DNA of 64,000 nucleotides, from assembly GCA_934278995.1 (NCBI GenBank), contig CAKQWM010000004.1:130285-194284 (forward strand), given 5' to 3'. Positions 33,303 to 43,393 of this stretch are shown one piece after another. The notes under the pieces were generated by a model. The model did no database searches, was not told the DNA's origin, and saw nothing but the letters and a program-made list of their open reading frames with translations. Source of the DNA: an uncultured Clostridia bacterium (GTDB taxonomy: Bacteria; Bacillota; Clostridia; Christensenellales; Borkfalkiaceae). Both the position numbers and the translations under genes were made by a program. The stretch's first letter is position 1. Each line of letters begins with the position of its first letter.

Positions 33303-35750
33303 TTATTTATCGGAAACGGTTTTACTCGTTACCTGTTTTAAATACCATATATTTTCGGCGTATTCTTTTATAGAACGATCCGCCGAGAAGTATCCTGCCT
33401 TCGCAATGTTAACGAGTGATTTTTTATTCCACGTTTCGCGGTCGAGATAATCTTTGTCGATTCTTTCCTTCGTTTCGAGATAAGAACCGAAGTCGGCAAG
33501 ACACATATACGGATCGGCAACGGGTGAGTTAGTGGTTAAATACTGCGCGAACATATCGAAGGTTACGCCCGAATAGCCTTTTCTGAGCGCCTGTATAATA
33601 CGATAAATCTTCTGGTTGTTTTTATAATACGACACGGCGTCGTAGCCGTCTGCCCACATTTTTTCCACTTCTTTCGATGTCAGCCCGAAAATATAAATAT
33701 TATCGTCGCCGACGAGTTGGTGCATTTCCACGTTAGCCCCGTCTTCCGTACCGATAGTCAGAGCGCCGTTTATCATAAATTTCATGTTGCCCGTACCGCT
33801 TGCTTCTTTTCCCGCGAGAGAAATCTGTTCGGACAGTTCCGTTGCGGGCATCAAAGTTTCCGCTATGGTAACGGAATAATCTTCCATGTAAACGACTTTC
33901 AGTTTTTCTCTTATCTTAGGATTCGGGTTGTTGTCGATATCGTCGGCAAGACGGCATATAAGTTTAATTATTTCCTTTGCCATGTAATATCCCGGGGCTG
34001 CTTTGGCGCCGAAAACGAAGGTTTTGGGAATCATTTCTTTATCGGGATTTGCCTTTAATTCTTCATAAAGGTGTATGATGTACATAACGTTCAGAAGTTG
34101 GCGTTTGTACTCGTGCATACGTTTTGCCTGTACGTCGAAAAGTGAATTCGTATCTACTATAATACCGTTTTTCTCGGCTATCATTTTGGCAAGTTGCGCT
34201 TTTTTGATACGTTTAATCGCTTCAAGACGGCTTAAAACGGTTTTGTCGTCTTTATATTTTAAAAAGTCGTTAAGTTTTGACGCGTCGTGAACGAATCCGT
34301 CGCCGATACAATCCGTAATAAGCGCGGAAAGTTCGGGATTAGACTGACAAAGCCATCTTCTGTAAGCGATACCGTTGGTTACGTTCAGGAATTTATCGGG
34401 AGTATCTATATAAAAATCTTTGAATATCGTTTGCTTGATGATTTCGCTGTGGAGCGCCGAAACGCCGTTTACTTTATGCGAACCCACTACGGACAAGTTA
34501 GCCATTTTGACTTTTCCGAAAGACATAACGGACATTCTTTCGATTTTAGCCCAGTCGCCGGGGTATTTATTCCAGAGATATTCGCAGTAACGGCGGTTAA
34601 TCTCCTTTATAATCGAATAAATTCTCGGTAACCTTCTTTCAACAAGATCTTCGTTCCAGGTTTCGAGAGCCTCCGGTAAAACGGTGTGGTTCGTATAAGC
34701 GATGGTTTTTGTAGTCATCTCCCACGCTTTATCCCACGAATACCCGTGTTCGTCAACGAGAAGTCTCATAAGTTCGGGAACGGATAAAGCGGGGTGCGTA
34801 TCGTTAAGGTGAATTGCGACTTTATCGGGCAAATTATCGTACGTTGCGTAACGGTAATAATGATCCGCCAGAATGTTTTGAAGCGACGCCGAAACGAGCA
34901 AATATTGCTGTTTAAGCCTTAAAGCCTTTCCCTCGAAATGGTTGTCGGAAGGATACAAAACTTTGGTGATAAGTTCGGCTTCGTTATTTTCTTTCATACA
35001 ACGCATATAATCCCCTTGAGAGAAAAGATGCATATCGAAAGTTTTGGTAGAACGGGCAGCCCAAAGTCTTAAAAGCGAAACCGCTTCGCTGTCTTTACCG
35101 GAAATCATCATATCAAAAGGAACGGCTTCCACTTCTTCGTAATCGACGTGATTTATCTTAAGCCCGTTATCCGTCCATTCTTCTTCGATTCTTCCGTCGA
35201 ATTTAACTCTGAACGATTTGTCCGATCTGCGGTTAAGCCATACTTCGCCGCCCGGAAGCCAGTCATCGGGAAGTTCCATCTGCCAACCGTCAACGATTTT
35301 TTGTTTGAATAACCCGTATTCATAGCGTATGGAAAAGCCGTAAGCGGGGTAATTCTGACTTGCCAGACCGTCCATGTAACAAGCGGCAAGCCTGCCCAAC
35401 CCGCCGTTTCCGAGCCCTGCGTCGGGTTCGAGTTCGTAAAGTTCGTCAAGGGTTACGTTAAAATTTTTCAAAGCCTCCGAAAGGCTTTTTCCGAGATTAA
35501 GGTTGTAAACGTTGTTTTTTAAAGATCTGCCGAGTAAAAATTCCATACAAAGATAATAAACCTTTTTGGAATGATCTTTTTTGGTTACTTCATGATATTT
35601 CTGGCGTTTTTCGAGTAATATGTCCTTAACGGTCAAAACAACCGCTTTGTATAAAGTATCCTTCGTGCATTCGTTTTCTTCGACGCCGAAAAATCTGTTG
35701 AGTTTGCCCTTGATGAGGTTGTGCATTTCGTTTGCCGTGTATTTTTCCAT
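33303..35750 (-). CDS. glgP: Glycogen/starch/alpha-glucan phosphorylase
   Basis: 815 residues, normal length. Releases glucose-1-phosphate from alpha-1,4-glucan using pyridoxal phosphate. N-terminal Y-Y-L-C-M-E-F-L-L-G-R near residue 65 and L-G-N-G-G-L-G-R-L-A-A-C near 110 are standard; the cofactor lysine is in E-A-S-G-T-G-N-M-K-F-M near 655, followed by G-T-x-D-G-A-N-V-E. Downstream of glgA in the cluster. Confidence 0.97.
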   Translation of the reverse strand: MEKYTANEMHNLIKGKLNRFFGVEENECTKDTLYKAVVLTVKDILLEKRQKYHEVTKKDHSKKVYYLCMEFLLGRSLKNNVYNLNLGKSLSEALKNFNVTLDELYELEPDAGLGNGGLGRLAACYMDGLASQNYPAYGFSIRYEYGLFKQKIVDGWQMELPDDWLPGGEVWLNRRSDKSFRVKFDGRIEEEWTDNGLKINHVDYEEVEAVPFDMMISGKDSEAVSLLRLWAARSTKTFDMHLFSQGDYMRCMKENNEAELITKVLYPSDNHFEGKALRLKQQYLLVSASLQNILADHYYRYATYDNLPDKVAIHLNDTHPALSVPELMRLLVDEHGYSWDKAWEMTTKTIAYTNHTVLPEALETWNEDLVERRLPRIYSIIKEINRRYCEYLWNKYPGDWAKIERMSVMSFGKVKMANLSVVGSHKVNGVSALHSEIIKQTIFKDFYIDTPDKFLNVTNGIAYRRWLCQSNPELSALITDCIGDGFVHDASKLNDFLKYKDDKTVLSRLEAIKRIKKAQLAKMIAEKNGIIVDTNSLFDVQAKRMHEYKRQLLNVMYIIHLYEELKANPDKEMIPKTFVFGAKAAPGYYMAKEIIKLICRLADDIDNNPNPKIREKLKVVYMEDYSVTIAETLMPATELSEQISLAGKEASGTGNMKFMINGALTIGTEDGANVEMHQLVGDDNIYIFGLTSKEVEKMWADGYDAVSYYKNNQKIYRIIQALRKGYSGVTFDMFAQYLTTNSPVADPYMCLADFGSYLETKERIDKDYLDRETWNKKSLVNIAKAGYFSADRSIKEYAENIWYLKQVTSKTVSDK

Positions 35751-35870
35751 AATAACTTCCTATTTTAATTTAACTTTATTTAATCGATTAGATTACGCTG
35801 ATATACTCTCGATACCGTAATTCTTGTTTTTTAACGGCGTTACGAAAGTATATGGTTTATGACTTTTTGG

Positions 35871-37394
35871 CTATTTAAAAAGATCGAGATATAAATTTTC
35901 GTATTCGACGGCGGATTTTTTCCAGCTAAAATCTGTAGTCATCGCCGCTTTTACGATTTTATTGAAAGTTTTTTTGTCTTTATAAGTTTCTACTGCGTCA
36001 ACGATTACGTTATACATACCTTCGGCGTTGTAATCGTTAAAACCGAATCCGTTTCCGGATTTTCTCGTTTCGTTGAAAGGAATTATAGTGTCTTTAAGCC
36101 CGCCCGTTCTTCTTACTATAGGCACCGCGCCGTAACGCGCCGCTATCATCTGAGAGAGTCCGCAAGGTTCCGACTTAGAAGGCATCAGATACAAATCTGC
36201 GCCCGAATAAATTTTTGAAGACATATCTTTGTTATAAGCAATTATAGCCTTCATTTTGCCCTGATAAACTTCGGACATATATTTAAAATAATTTTCGTAT
36301 TCTTTATCGCCTTTACCGAGTATCACGAGTTGCACGTCGAGCGACAAAATCTTTTCAAAAACGGCTTTTACGATATCAAGCCCTTTATGAGAAACAAGCC
36401 TTGTAACCATCGCGATAACGGGTACGTTTGCTTTTTCGTTCAAGCCGAGTAGTTTTTGCAGTTCTTTTTTACAAACGGCTTTACCGGATAAATCGCTTGC
36501 CGAATAATTTTTAAAAATCGCTTCGTCGGTCTCGGGATCGAACGTTTTTACGTCGATACCGTTTACGATACCCGTAAGTTTATATTGAGCGTCTCTTACG
36601 GCGTACTCTAAACCGCAGACGTATTCCGGCGTAAGAATCTCTTGCGCGTAAGTCGCGCTTACCGTACTTACTCTGTCGGCAAAAACAAGCGCGCTTTTCA
36701 TCAGGTTGATACCGCCGTTATAGTCCATAGCGGGAAGATAAACGGGATCGATACCGAAAAGTTCGGATATATCGTCGTGAGAGTACTTGCCCTGATACTC
36801 TATGTTATGTATGGTAAACAGGGTTTTTACGTCTTTATATAAAGGATTGTTTTTATAGACCGTTTTAAGGTAAACTATTGCAAGCGCCGATTGCCAATCG
36901 TGACAATGCATTACGTCCGGATAATAATTAAGATGCGTCATAGCCTCTAAGACCGCGCGTGAGAAAAAGGCAAATCTTTCTCCGTCGTCGTAATACCCGT
37001 ACAAGTTACCGCGTTTGAAATAATACTCGTTGTCTATAAAGTAAAAGGTTACGTTTTTGCGTTTATAGTAGAAAAGCCCGCAATACTGATTACGCCAACC
37101 GACGGGAACGTTAAAATTAGTAACGTAGGTAAGATGAGTTTTAAAACCCTCCTCCATAGTACCGTAAAGGGGCAAAATTACTCTTACGTCGAGGTTTCCG
37201 TTTGCCGTAAGCGCTACGGGAAGCGAACCCAATACGTCTGCAAGCCCGCCGGTTTTTATAAACGGCGTCGCTTCGGAAGCGACCATAAGAACCGAAAGTT
37301 TTCTTTCAACCGTAAAAGATAAAGGCTTTAAAGTTTCTTTTGTTTTTTCAAGAGACTTCGCGGTAGTTTTCTTTACTGTATTTTTTTCGCTCAT
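35871..37394 (-). CDS. glgA: Glycogen synthase (ADP-glucose)
   Basis: 507 residues, GT5. The first 28 residues are an unusual Lys/Thr-rich extension; the family start (K-L-S-V-L-M-V-A-S-E-A) follows. ADP-glucose binding K-T-G-G-L-A-D-V-L-G-S-L-P is near residue 46, and the C-terminal domain has S-K-S-E-P-C-G-L-S-Q and R-R-T-G-G-L-K-D-T. Acts with GlgB to build glycogen. 64 bp separate it from glgD, a gap occupied mostly by a motif copy. Confidence 0.96.
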   Translation of the reverse strand: MSEKNTVKKTTAKSLEKTKETLKPLSFTVERKLSVLMVASEATPFIKTGGLADVLGSLPVALTANGNLDVRVILPLYGTMEEGFKTHLTYVTNFNVPVGWRNQYCGLFYYKRKNVTFYFIDNEYYFKRGNLYGYYDDGERFAFFSRAVLEAMTHLNYYPDVMHCHDWQSALAIVYLKTVYKNNPLYKDVKTLFTIHNIEYQGKYSHDDISELFGIDPVYLPAMDYNGGINLMKSALVFADRVSTVSATYAQEILTPEYVCGLEYAVRDAQYKLTGIVNGIDVKTFDPETDEAIFKNYSASDLSGKAVCKKELQKLLGLNEKANVPVIAMVTRLVSHKGLDIVKAVFEKILSLDVQLVILGKGDKEYENYFKYMSEVYQGKMKAIIAYNKDMSSKIYSGADLYLMPSKSEPCGLSQMIAARYGAVPIVRRTGGLKDTIIPFNETRKSGNGFGFNDYNAEGMYNVIVDAVETYKDKKTFNKIVKAAMTTDFSWKKSAVEYENLYLDLFK

Positions 37395-37410
37395 ACTGTC
37401 CTCCTTTTTA

Positions 37411-37440
37411 TTTAATAACCGACCTATAGGGCGGTTTTTA
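37411..37440 (-). repeat. Dispersed motif copy between glgD and glgA
   Basis: Core at 37413-37429; minus strand CTATAGGTCGGTTATTA. It occupies most of the short glgD-glgA gap, so it is transcribed within the glycogen mRNA. Confidence 0.85.
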
Positions 37441-37458
37441 CGTTTACGCCGAACGTCT

Positions 37459-38571
37459 TTACACGGTTAAGTCCTTTCTTAAATAGAAAGGTAAAGTTTC
37501 GCAACCGGATAAAACTCTTCTGTCACGTATGGTAACGTTTTTATCGGTAATGACGGCGTTGACGTTTGCGTAGTCGCCCACGACCGTACTCTTCATCAGG
37601 ATACTGTTTTTAACGACGGCGCCTCTTCCGATTTTTACGCCGCGGAATATGATGCTGTTATATACTTCTCCTTCGATTATGCAACCGTCGGATATAAGCG
37701 AGTTTTTGACGACGACGTTCGCTCCGTATTCCGTCGGCGCGGAATCTTTGTTTTTAGTATAGACTTCCGACGCGCCGAACAACCCGTCGCGCGTCGATTT
37801 GTCTAATAGCGCGAGGTTTACGTTGTAAAAGCGTTGCAAAGAAGATATTTCTTCAAAATAGCCGATATGCTCGTATCCTATGACTTTCATCGCGTCAAGG
37901 TTTTGCGCAAGCGCTTCTTTTACGAAATGACGTATTCCGTGCGCTATGGCGTTTGCGACGAGCGACACCAGAAAATCTTTACGCATAATGCAGATGTTTC
38001 CGTAAATATCGACTTCACCCGTCATTACGGGATCGACCGATAATTCCTTGACCGCTTTGTCGGCGTTCATTTTTAAAATAACGTTGTTGGTTCCCGAAAT
38101 ATCTCTTACGTTTTTTCTAACGTATAGGAGAGAAACGTCGGCTTTTTTGTCTATGTGGTTTTCGAGCATCTTTGTAAAGTTGATGTTGTAAACCGAATTT
38201 GTATCCGACATAACGACGTAAGTTTCCTTACATCTGTTGATAAAACCGAGTACGGTTTTCAACGCTTCGAGCCTCGTGGAATAAAGCGTATCCGAATCTT
38301 TTTCTCCAAACGGAGGAAGCAAAACGAATCCGCCGTTTTTTCTTGCAAGATCCCACTCTTTTCCGCTTCCGACGTGGTCGATAAGCGACCTGTAGTTACG
38401 CTTGGTGACGCAACCTACGTGGGTAATGCCGGAATTAACCATGCTCGATAACGTAAAGTCTATAAGGCGGTATCTGCCGGCAAAAGGAATCGCGCCTATC
38501 GTGCGGTTCATTGTAAGTTCGGGGACGTTGTTATCGTGAATGTTGGAAAATATAATACCTAATGCGTTCAT
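37459..38571 (-). CDS. glgD: Glucose-1-phosphate adenylyltransferase subunit GlgD
   Basis: 370 residues. Nucleotidyltransferase-like domain starting A-L-G-I-I-F-S-N rather than the catalytic A-x-x-L-A-G-G-x-G-x-R-L of GlgC; P-F-A-G-R-Y-R-L-I-D-F-x-L-S near residue 30 is diagnostic. The C-terminal left-handed beta-helix is present. GlgD is the regulatory, low-activity partner that forms a hetero-oligomer with GlgC in Firmicutes. 15 bp after glgC. Confidence 0.95.
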   Translation of the reverse strand: MNALGIIFSNIHDNNVPELTMNRTIGAIPFAGRYRLIDFTLSSMVNSGITHVGCVTKRNYRSLIDHVGSGKEWDLARKNGGFVLLPPFGEKDSDTLYSTRLEALKTVLGFINRCKETYVVMSDTNSVYNINFTKMLENHIDKKADVSLLYVRKNVRDISGTNNVILKMNADKAVKELSVDPVMTGEVDIYGNICIMRKDFLVSLVANAIAHGIRHFVKEALAQNLDAMKVIGYEHIGYFEEISSLQRFYNVNLALLDKSTRDGLFGASEVYTKNKDSAPTEYGANVVVKNSLISDGCIIEGEVYNSIIFRGVKIGRGAVVKNSILMKSTVVGDYANVNAVITDKNVTIRDRRVLSGCETLPFYLRKDLTV

Positions 38572-38586
38572 AATATAACCTCCCGA

Positions 38587-39774
38587 TTATTCTTTGGCTT
38601 CAAATATTTCGCCCGGTTCGATTACGGTGTTATCGGAAAGAACGCATCCTCTGCCGATTACGGAAATTTTACGACCGTTATCCGAAATTTTACCGATTTT
38701 CGCATTGTCGCCCACTACTACGTCCTCGTCTAAAATAGCGTTTTCGATAACGGCGTTTTCGCCTATTACGACTCCTTTAAACAATACGCTGTTTCTTACC
38801 GTCGCGCCCTTTTTTACCGTAACGTGATCGGACAAAACGGCGTTTTCGACGGTGCCGTAAATTTCACCGCCGAGCGACACTATACTGTTTTTTATTACAG
38901 CCTCATCGCCAACGTAATGCGGAGGCGCTATCGGGTTACGCGAGTGTATTCTCCATTCTCTGTCGTTAAGTTCGAATTTGGGATTATCGCCGAGAAGATC
39001 CATATTCGCGTCGAACAAAGAATCTATCGTTCCTACGTCCTTCCAATATCCCTTGAAGTTGTAAGCGAACATTTTTTCTCCGCCGGAAAGCATTGCGGGC
39101 AGAACGTCCTTTCCGAAGTCGTTGGAAGATTTCGGGTTTTTCGCATCCTCGTCAAGGTATTTATAAAGTTTGGACGCGGTGAATACGTAAATACCCATCG
39201 ACGCGAGATTCGACTTCGGGTTTTTCGGTTTTTCTTCAAATTCGTAAATACTTCCGTCCTCGTTCGTGTTTAAAATTCCGAACCGCGAGGCTTCTTTAAG
39301 CGGAACCTGTATGGCGGCAATGGTGCAATCGGCGCCGTTCTTTTTATGCTCCGCTATCATGGCGGCGTAATTCATTTTGTAAATATGGTCGCCCGATAAT
39401 ATAAGCACGTATTCGGGATTGTACTGTTTTATAAAGGTTACGTTCTGGTAAATGGCGTTTGCGGTGCCTTTAAACCAATCGCTTCCCGTTTTTGCCTGAT
39501 AAGGAGAAAGAATATGTACGCCGCCGAAAGATCTGTCCAGATCCCACGGCTGACCGTTTCCGATATAATCGTTAAGTAAAAGCGGCTGATATTGCGTCAG
39601 TACGCCCACCGTGTCGAGATCCGAGTTTACGCAGTTTGAAAGCGGAAAATCTATAATTTTATATTTTCCGCCGAAGGTAACCGCAGGTTTTGCGACTTTG
39701 CTTGTCAAAGCGTAAAGTCTGCTGCCTTGTCCTCCCGCCAAAAGCATGGCGACGCATTCTTTTTTTATTGCCAT
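38587..39774 (-). CDS. glgC: Glucose-1-phosphate adenylyltransferase, catalytic subunit GlgC
   Basis: 395 residues. Makes ADP-glucose. The catalytic loop [12 protein letters not shown] is near residue 10, [15 protein letters not shown] near 28, and substrate motifs S-G-D-H-I-Y-K-M near 125 and F-E-E-K-P near 183. The C-terminal beta-helix carries repeated V-I-x-x-x-x-I. Coupled closely with glgD; both were presumably under one promoter upstream of glgB. Confidence 0.97.
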   Translation of the reverse strand: MAIKKECVAMLLAGGQGSRLYALTSKVAKPAVTFGGKYKIIDFPLSNCVNSDLDTVGVLTQYQPLLLNDYIGNGQPWDLDRSFGGVHILSPYQAKTGSDWFKGTANAIYQNVTFIKQYNPEYVLILSGDHIYKMNYAAMIAEHKKNGADCTIAAIQVPLKEASRFGILNTNEDGSIYEFEEKPKNPKSNLASMGIYVFTASKLYKYLDEDAKNPKSSNDFGKDVLPAMLSGGEKMFAYNFKGYWKDVGTIDSLFDANMDLLGDNPKFELNDREWRIHSRNPIAPPHYVGDEAVIKNSIVSLGGEIYGTVENAVLSDHVTVKKGATVRNSVLFKGVVIGENAVIENAILDEDVVVGDNAKIGKISDNGRKISVIGRGCVLSDNTVIEPGEIFEAKE

Positions 39775-39839
39775 ATTATCCCCTTTACGAATTTATTGTC
39801 AACGTAAGACGCTTTGCGCCTGCCGTCAATTCGCTTTTA

Positions 39840-41819
39840 TCAGTTTTCTTTTATAAGATACATAAACGACAACGGAGCAAGATTTACCTTGATAGACTTG
39901 CTTTTGCCGTTAGAATGTATGGATTCCGCCGTAAATACCCAGTCGCCGGATTTATTGTAACCGCCGTACTTTTCATCGTCGGATAAAAACGCGAGTTTGT
40001 ATTTTTGTCCGTTTACGCCTATGCGATAATCGTAATGTGAAACGCCGGAAAAATTGATGACGCAAAGAAGAATTTCAGCGCTGAAACCCTTTCTTTCGTA
40101 GGCTAACACGTTGTTTTGCGCGTCGTCTGCAACCAGCCATTCAAAACCGTTCCAGTTGTTGTCTATAGAGTAAAGCGCGTCGTGATTTTTATAAAAATTA
40201 TTGAGGTCTTTGAAGAACCGTTGCATTTTTTTGTGAGCGTCGTATTCTTCCGTCAAAAAGTATTCGAGTCCTTTTTTGTAGTCCCATTCGTCAAACTGAC
40301 CGAATTCCTGTCCCATAAACATTAACTTTTTGCCGGGATGAGACATCATATATCCCATAAACGCCCTTACCCCTCCGAATTTATCAACGTAGGCGCCGGG
40401 CATCTTGTTTATGAGCGAACCTTTTCCGTAAACCACCTCGTCGTGAGAGATGGGTAAAATGTAGTTTTCGGAATAAGCGTACATCATCGAAAAAGTGAGT
40501 TCGTTATGATGATAGAACCTGTACATCGGATCGGTTTCGATATACTTTAAAGCGTCGTTCATCCAACCCATGTTCCATTTGTGGGTAAACCCCAACCCCC
40601 CGACGTCGAGCGACCAGGTAACCTTCGGAAAGGCTGTGGATTCTTCCGCGACGGTAAGAGCGTACGGATAAGCCGTTCTGACCGCCGAATTGAATTTTTG
40701 TAAAAACGCGACGGCTTCGAAGTTTATGTTTCCGCCGGCGCTGTTACGCTCCCATTCGCCTTCGCGTCTTCCGTAATCGAGATACAACATTGAAGCAACC
40801 GCATCTACTCTTAACCCGTCAACGTGGTATTTATCGAACATAAACATGGCGGAGGAAACCAAAAACGACTGTACTTCGGTTTTGCCGAAATCGAAAACTC
40901 TCGTTCCCCAGTCTTTATGTTCCCTCCTTAAAGGATTTTTGTCTTCGTAAAGGCAAGTGCCGTCGAATTCGTAAAGCCCGAAAGCGTCTTTCGGGAAATG
41001 CGCGGGTACCCAGTCTAAAATTACCGCTATATCCTGAAGGTGGAAAGCGTCGATGAGCGCCATAAAGTCCTTAGGCGTACCCATTCTCGAAGTCGGCGCG
41101 AAGTACCCCGTTACCTGATAGCCCCAACTCGGCTCGTACGGAAATTCGGTTATGGGCATAAACTCTACGTGGGTATATCCCATTTCCTTTACGTACGGAA
41201 CGAGGGTTTCCGCAAGTTGAACGTAAGAAAGCGGCGAACCGTCCTCGTTTCTTCTCCAGGAAAGCAGATTGACTTCAAAAATATTGGTCGGCGCGTTATA
41301 CACGTCGATATTTTTTCTTTTTTCCTCAAACTCGCCCGCCTGCCAGTTATAACCCTCGAGATCGTAAACCTTGGAGGCGTTTTCGGGAGGCGTTTCCGTA
41401 TGGAAAGCGAAAGGATCGGCTTTATAGTAAAAATTAAGCCCCGATTCGGGCGTTTTTAACGCGTACTTATAGATATCGTACTGCTTTATGCCCTCGATAA
41501 AACATTCCCAGATGCCGGCGCCGTTGATCCTCGTCATCGGGTTGGCGTTAGTATCCCACCCGTTAAAGTCGCCGACGACCGAAACCTCGGTACAATTCGG
41601 AGCCCATACTCTGAAAGACACCGTTTTTTTACCGTCTTTTTCGGTAAAGTGAGCGCCTAAAAATTCGTAGGAACGATAATTCGTGCCTTCGTGGAAAAGA
41701 TAAACGGGAACGTCGCTTCCGTAATTTTGTTGCTTTTTTGTCGGCCGTCCGACTCTGCGTTTAGTAACGTCGGCGACTTCTAATTGAGTTTTTTTACGGT
41801 CTTCGATAACTTTTGTCAT
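39840..41819 (-). CDS. glgB: 1,4-alpha-glucan branching enzyme
   Basis: About 659 residues, GH13 with an N-terminal CBM48 domain (W-A-P-N-C-T-E-V-S-V-V-G-D-F-N-G-W near residue 75). Catalytic regions: V-D-W-V-P-A-H-F (I), G-L-R-V-D-A-V-A-S-M (II), A-E-E-S (III) and S-H-D-E-V (IV). The ATG at 41817-41819 with AGGTGG upstream is preferred to a TTG 27 nt further out. The first 40 residues are a basic extension including R-R-V-G-R-P-T-K-K, which resembles an AT-hook. First gene of the glycogen cluster. Confidence 0.96.
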   Translation of the reverse strand: MTKVIEDRKKTQLEVADVTKRRVGRPTKKQQNYGSDVPVYLFHEGTNYRSYEFLGAHFTEKDGKKTVSFRVWAPNCTEVSVVGDFNGWDTNANPMTRINGAGIWECFIEGIKQYDIYKYALKTPESGLNFYYKADPFAFHTETPPENASKVYDLEGYNWQAGEFEEKRKNIDVYNAPTNIFEVNLLSWRRNEDGSPLSYVQLAETLVPYVKEMGYTHVEFMPITEFPYEPSWGYQVTGYFAPTSRMGTPKDFMALIDAFHLQDIAVILDWVPAHFPKDAFGLYEFDGTCLYEDKNPLRREHKDWGTRVFDFGKTEVQSFLVSSAMFMFDKYHVDGLRVDAVASMLYLDYGRREGEWERNSAGGNINFEAVAFLQKFNSAVRTAYPYALTVAEESTAFPKVTWSLDVGGLGFTHKWNMGWMNDALKYIETDPMYRFYHHNELTFSMMYAYSENYILPISHDEVVYGKGSLINKMPGAYVDKFGGVRAFMGYMMSHPGKKLMFMGQEFGQFDEWDYKKGLEYFLTEEYDAHKKMQRFFKDLNNFYKNHDALYSIDNNWNGFEWLVADDAQNNVLAYERKGFSAEILLCVINFSGVSHYDYRIGVNGQKYKLAFLSDDEKYGGYNKSGDWVFTAESIHSNGKSKSIKVNLAPLSFMYLIKEN

Positions 41820-41850
41820 AATCCACCTACCCCGAGTTATTTTCAATTTT

Positions 41851-41884
41851 ATTTTACCACATTTTTGGAATTTTGCAATGCAAA
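41851..41884 (-). promoter_or_regulatory. Promoter of the glycogen cluster with palindromic site
   Basis: On the minus strand TTGCAA (41873-41878) and TAAAAT (41851-41856), 16-nt spacer. The perfect palindrome TTTGCA-T-TGCAAA (41872-41884) covers the -35 box and could be an operator. Confidence 0.5.
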
Positions 41885-41984
41885 TTTATATATTTAACTA
41901 AATTTATTAAATTTATATGCCCGTTAAGCCGAAAAACTCACTCAAAGCGACTTAAATCCGCCTTTTACGACAAATTCGGAAAGT

Positions 41985-42013
41985 AAAAAAGGAGCGAAAA
42001 AATCGCACCTTTC
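41985..42013 (-). terminator. Terminator after fabG-like gene
   Basis: AAAGG-GCGA arms (41988-41995 and 42003-42012, one mismatch) followed on the minus strand by a T run. Confidence 0.7.
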
Positions 42014-42018
42014 AACGT

Positions 42019-42732
42019 TTATAAATTCATTCCGCCGTCAACGGGAATAATCGCGCCCGTTACGTAAGTAGCGTTTACCAAAAAACAGACGGCGTCGGCA
42101 ACGTCGTCGGGCGTTCCTATACGTCCGAGTAAAAGTTCGTCGCAAAAAGACTTACGCTCGGCTTCGGTTATATGAGCGTTCATATCGGTATCTATAAACC
42201 CCGGGGCGACCGCGTTAACCCTTACGTTTGCGGACGCCGCCTCTATGGCAAAAGCCCTCGTAAACGCGTTTATTCCGCCTTTGGTTGCGGAATAAACGGC
42301 TTCGCAAGCGCCGCCTCTTTCCCCGTAAACCGAGGATATATTTACAACGACGCCGCTTCTTCTTTCCAACATGTACTTAAAAACCGCTTTGGTCGTGTAC
42401 ATCGCGCCGAGCAAGTTCACGTTAACCGTACGCGAAATTACTTCTTCTTTTGCGTCAAGCAAAACGCTTTGCCGCGGCGCTATCCCTGCGGAATTTATCA
42501 ATACGTCTATTTTACCGAATTTTTTAATAACGCCGTCCACCGCCGCCGTAACGGCTTTTTCGTCGGAAACGTCGGCTTTAACGGTAACAAAACCGTATTC
42601 CGTTTCAACTTTTTTTGCGGTATTATCATCGGAAAAATAGTTGATAACGGGCGTATAGCCCGACTTTTGAAGTTTTTTTGCAACGGCAAGACCTATACCT
42701 TTGGTTCCGCCGCTTATAAAAGCGATTTTCAT
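42019..42732 (-). CDS. Short-chain dehydrogenase/reductase, FabG-like
   Basis: 237 residues. NAD(P)-binding G-G-T-K-G-I-G near residue 8, N-S-A-G near 82, catalytic Ser (N-I-S-S) near 135 and Y-S-A-T-K near 150; P-G-F-I-D-T-D-M closes the site. Closest to 3-oxoacyl-ACP reductases, but no other fab genes adjoin, so the true substrate is open. It lies after efp with a terminator between. K-S-G-Y-T-P-V-I-N is encoded by a motif copy yet aligns without gaps to the usual G-Y-x-V-V-I-N-Y strand. Confidence 0.9.
   Translation of the reverse strand: MKIAFISGGTKGIGLAVAKKLQKSGYTPVINYFSDDNTAKKVETEYGFVTVKADVSDEKAVTAAVDGVIKKFGKIDVLINSAGIAPRQSVLLDAKEEVISRTVNVNLLGAMYTTKAVFKYMLERRSGVVVNISSVYGERGGACEAVYSATKGGINAFTRAFAIEAASANVRVNAVAPGFIDTDMNAHITEAERKSFCDELLLGRIGTPDDVADAVCFLVNATYVTGAIIPVDGGMNL
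42641..42670 (-). repeat. Dispersed motif copy inside fabG-like gene
   Basis: Core at 42642-42658; minus strand CTATACGCCCGTTATCA preceded by AAAAGTCGGG. Encodes S-G-Y-T-P-V-I-N at a conserved beta-strand. Confidence 0.8.
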
Positions 42733-42752
42733 TTTTACCCTGATTGATAAAC

Positions 42753-42777
42753 AAAAAAGGGGAAAATCCCCTTTTTT
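42753..42777 (-). terminator. Terminator after efp
   Basis: AAAAAAGGGGA (42753-42763) with TCCCCTTTTTT (42767-42777), 3-nt loop, T run on both strands, 7 bp past the efp stop. Confidence 0.9.
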
Positions 42778-42783
42778 AAAGTC

Positions 42784-43344
42784 TTATTTTTTAACTCTTT
42801 CCATGTATTCGCCCGTTCTCGTATCGACTCTTATAGTGTCGCCTTCGTTAACGAACATAGGAACCTGAATGTTAACGCCGGTTTCGAGCGTAGCGTTTTT
42901 GGTAGCGTTGGTGGCGGTGTTGCCGGCAACGCCGGGATCGGACTGAGTGATTAAAAGTTCCACGAAGTTTTCGCATTCCACCGAGAAAGCGGAACCTTTA
43001 TAAAATTTAACGGTTACGGGATCGTTTTCTTTGATCCACTTCAAAGAATCTTCAACCTGATCGTAGTTTAACGGAATCATATTGTATTCTTCGTCCATAA
43101 AATAATAAAGTTCGCCGTCGTTATAGGAATAAGTCATCTTTTTGGTTTCGATAACCGCATTTTCAAACTTTTCGGTGGGGTTGAAGGTAAGTTGCAAAAC
43201 TCTGCCGTCAACGATGTTTTTAAGGGTAGTTCTTACGAAAGCGGCGCCCTTGCCCGGTTTTACGTGTAAGAAATCGACCACAACGTAAATTTTACCTTCG
43301 TATTCGATAGTTACGCCTTTTCTTAAATCGCCTGCTGATACCAT
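42784..43344 (-). CDS. efp: Elongation factor P
   Basis: 186 residues, three beta-barrel domains. Relieves ribosome stalling at polyproline. Starts V-S-A-G-D-L-R-K-G; the loop that carries the modified residue reads [10 protein letters not shown], so Lys is at the tip, the Firmicute pattern. The end ([10 protein letters not shown]) is standard. It follows the Xaa-Pro peptidase gene, the conserved Firmicute arrangement. Confidence 0.97.
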   Translation of the reverse strand: MVSAGDLRKGVTIEYEGKIYVVVDFLHVKPGKGAAFVRTTLKNIVDGRVLQLTFNPTEKFENAVIETKKMTYSYNDGELYYFMDEEYNMIPLNYDQVEDSLKWIKENDPVTVKFYKGSAFSVECENFVELLITQSDPGVAGNTATNATKNATLETGVNIQVPMFVNEGDTIRVDTRTGEYMERVKK

Positions 43345-43393
43345 AAATGTCTCCTGTTTATATGCTGTTATTTATTTTTATTTCGTAGGTTTC

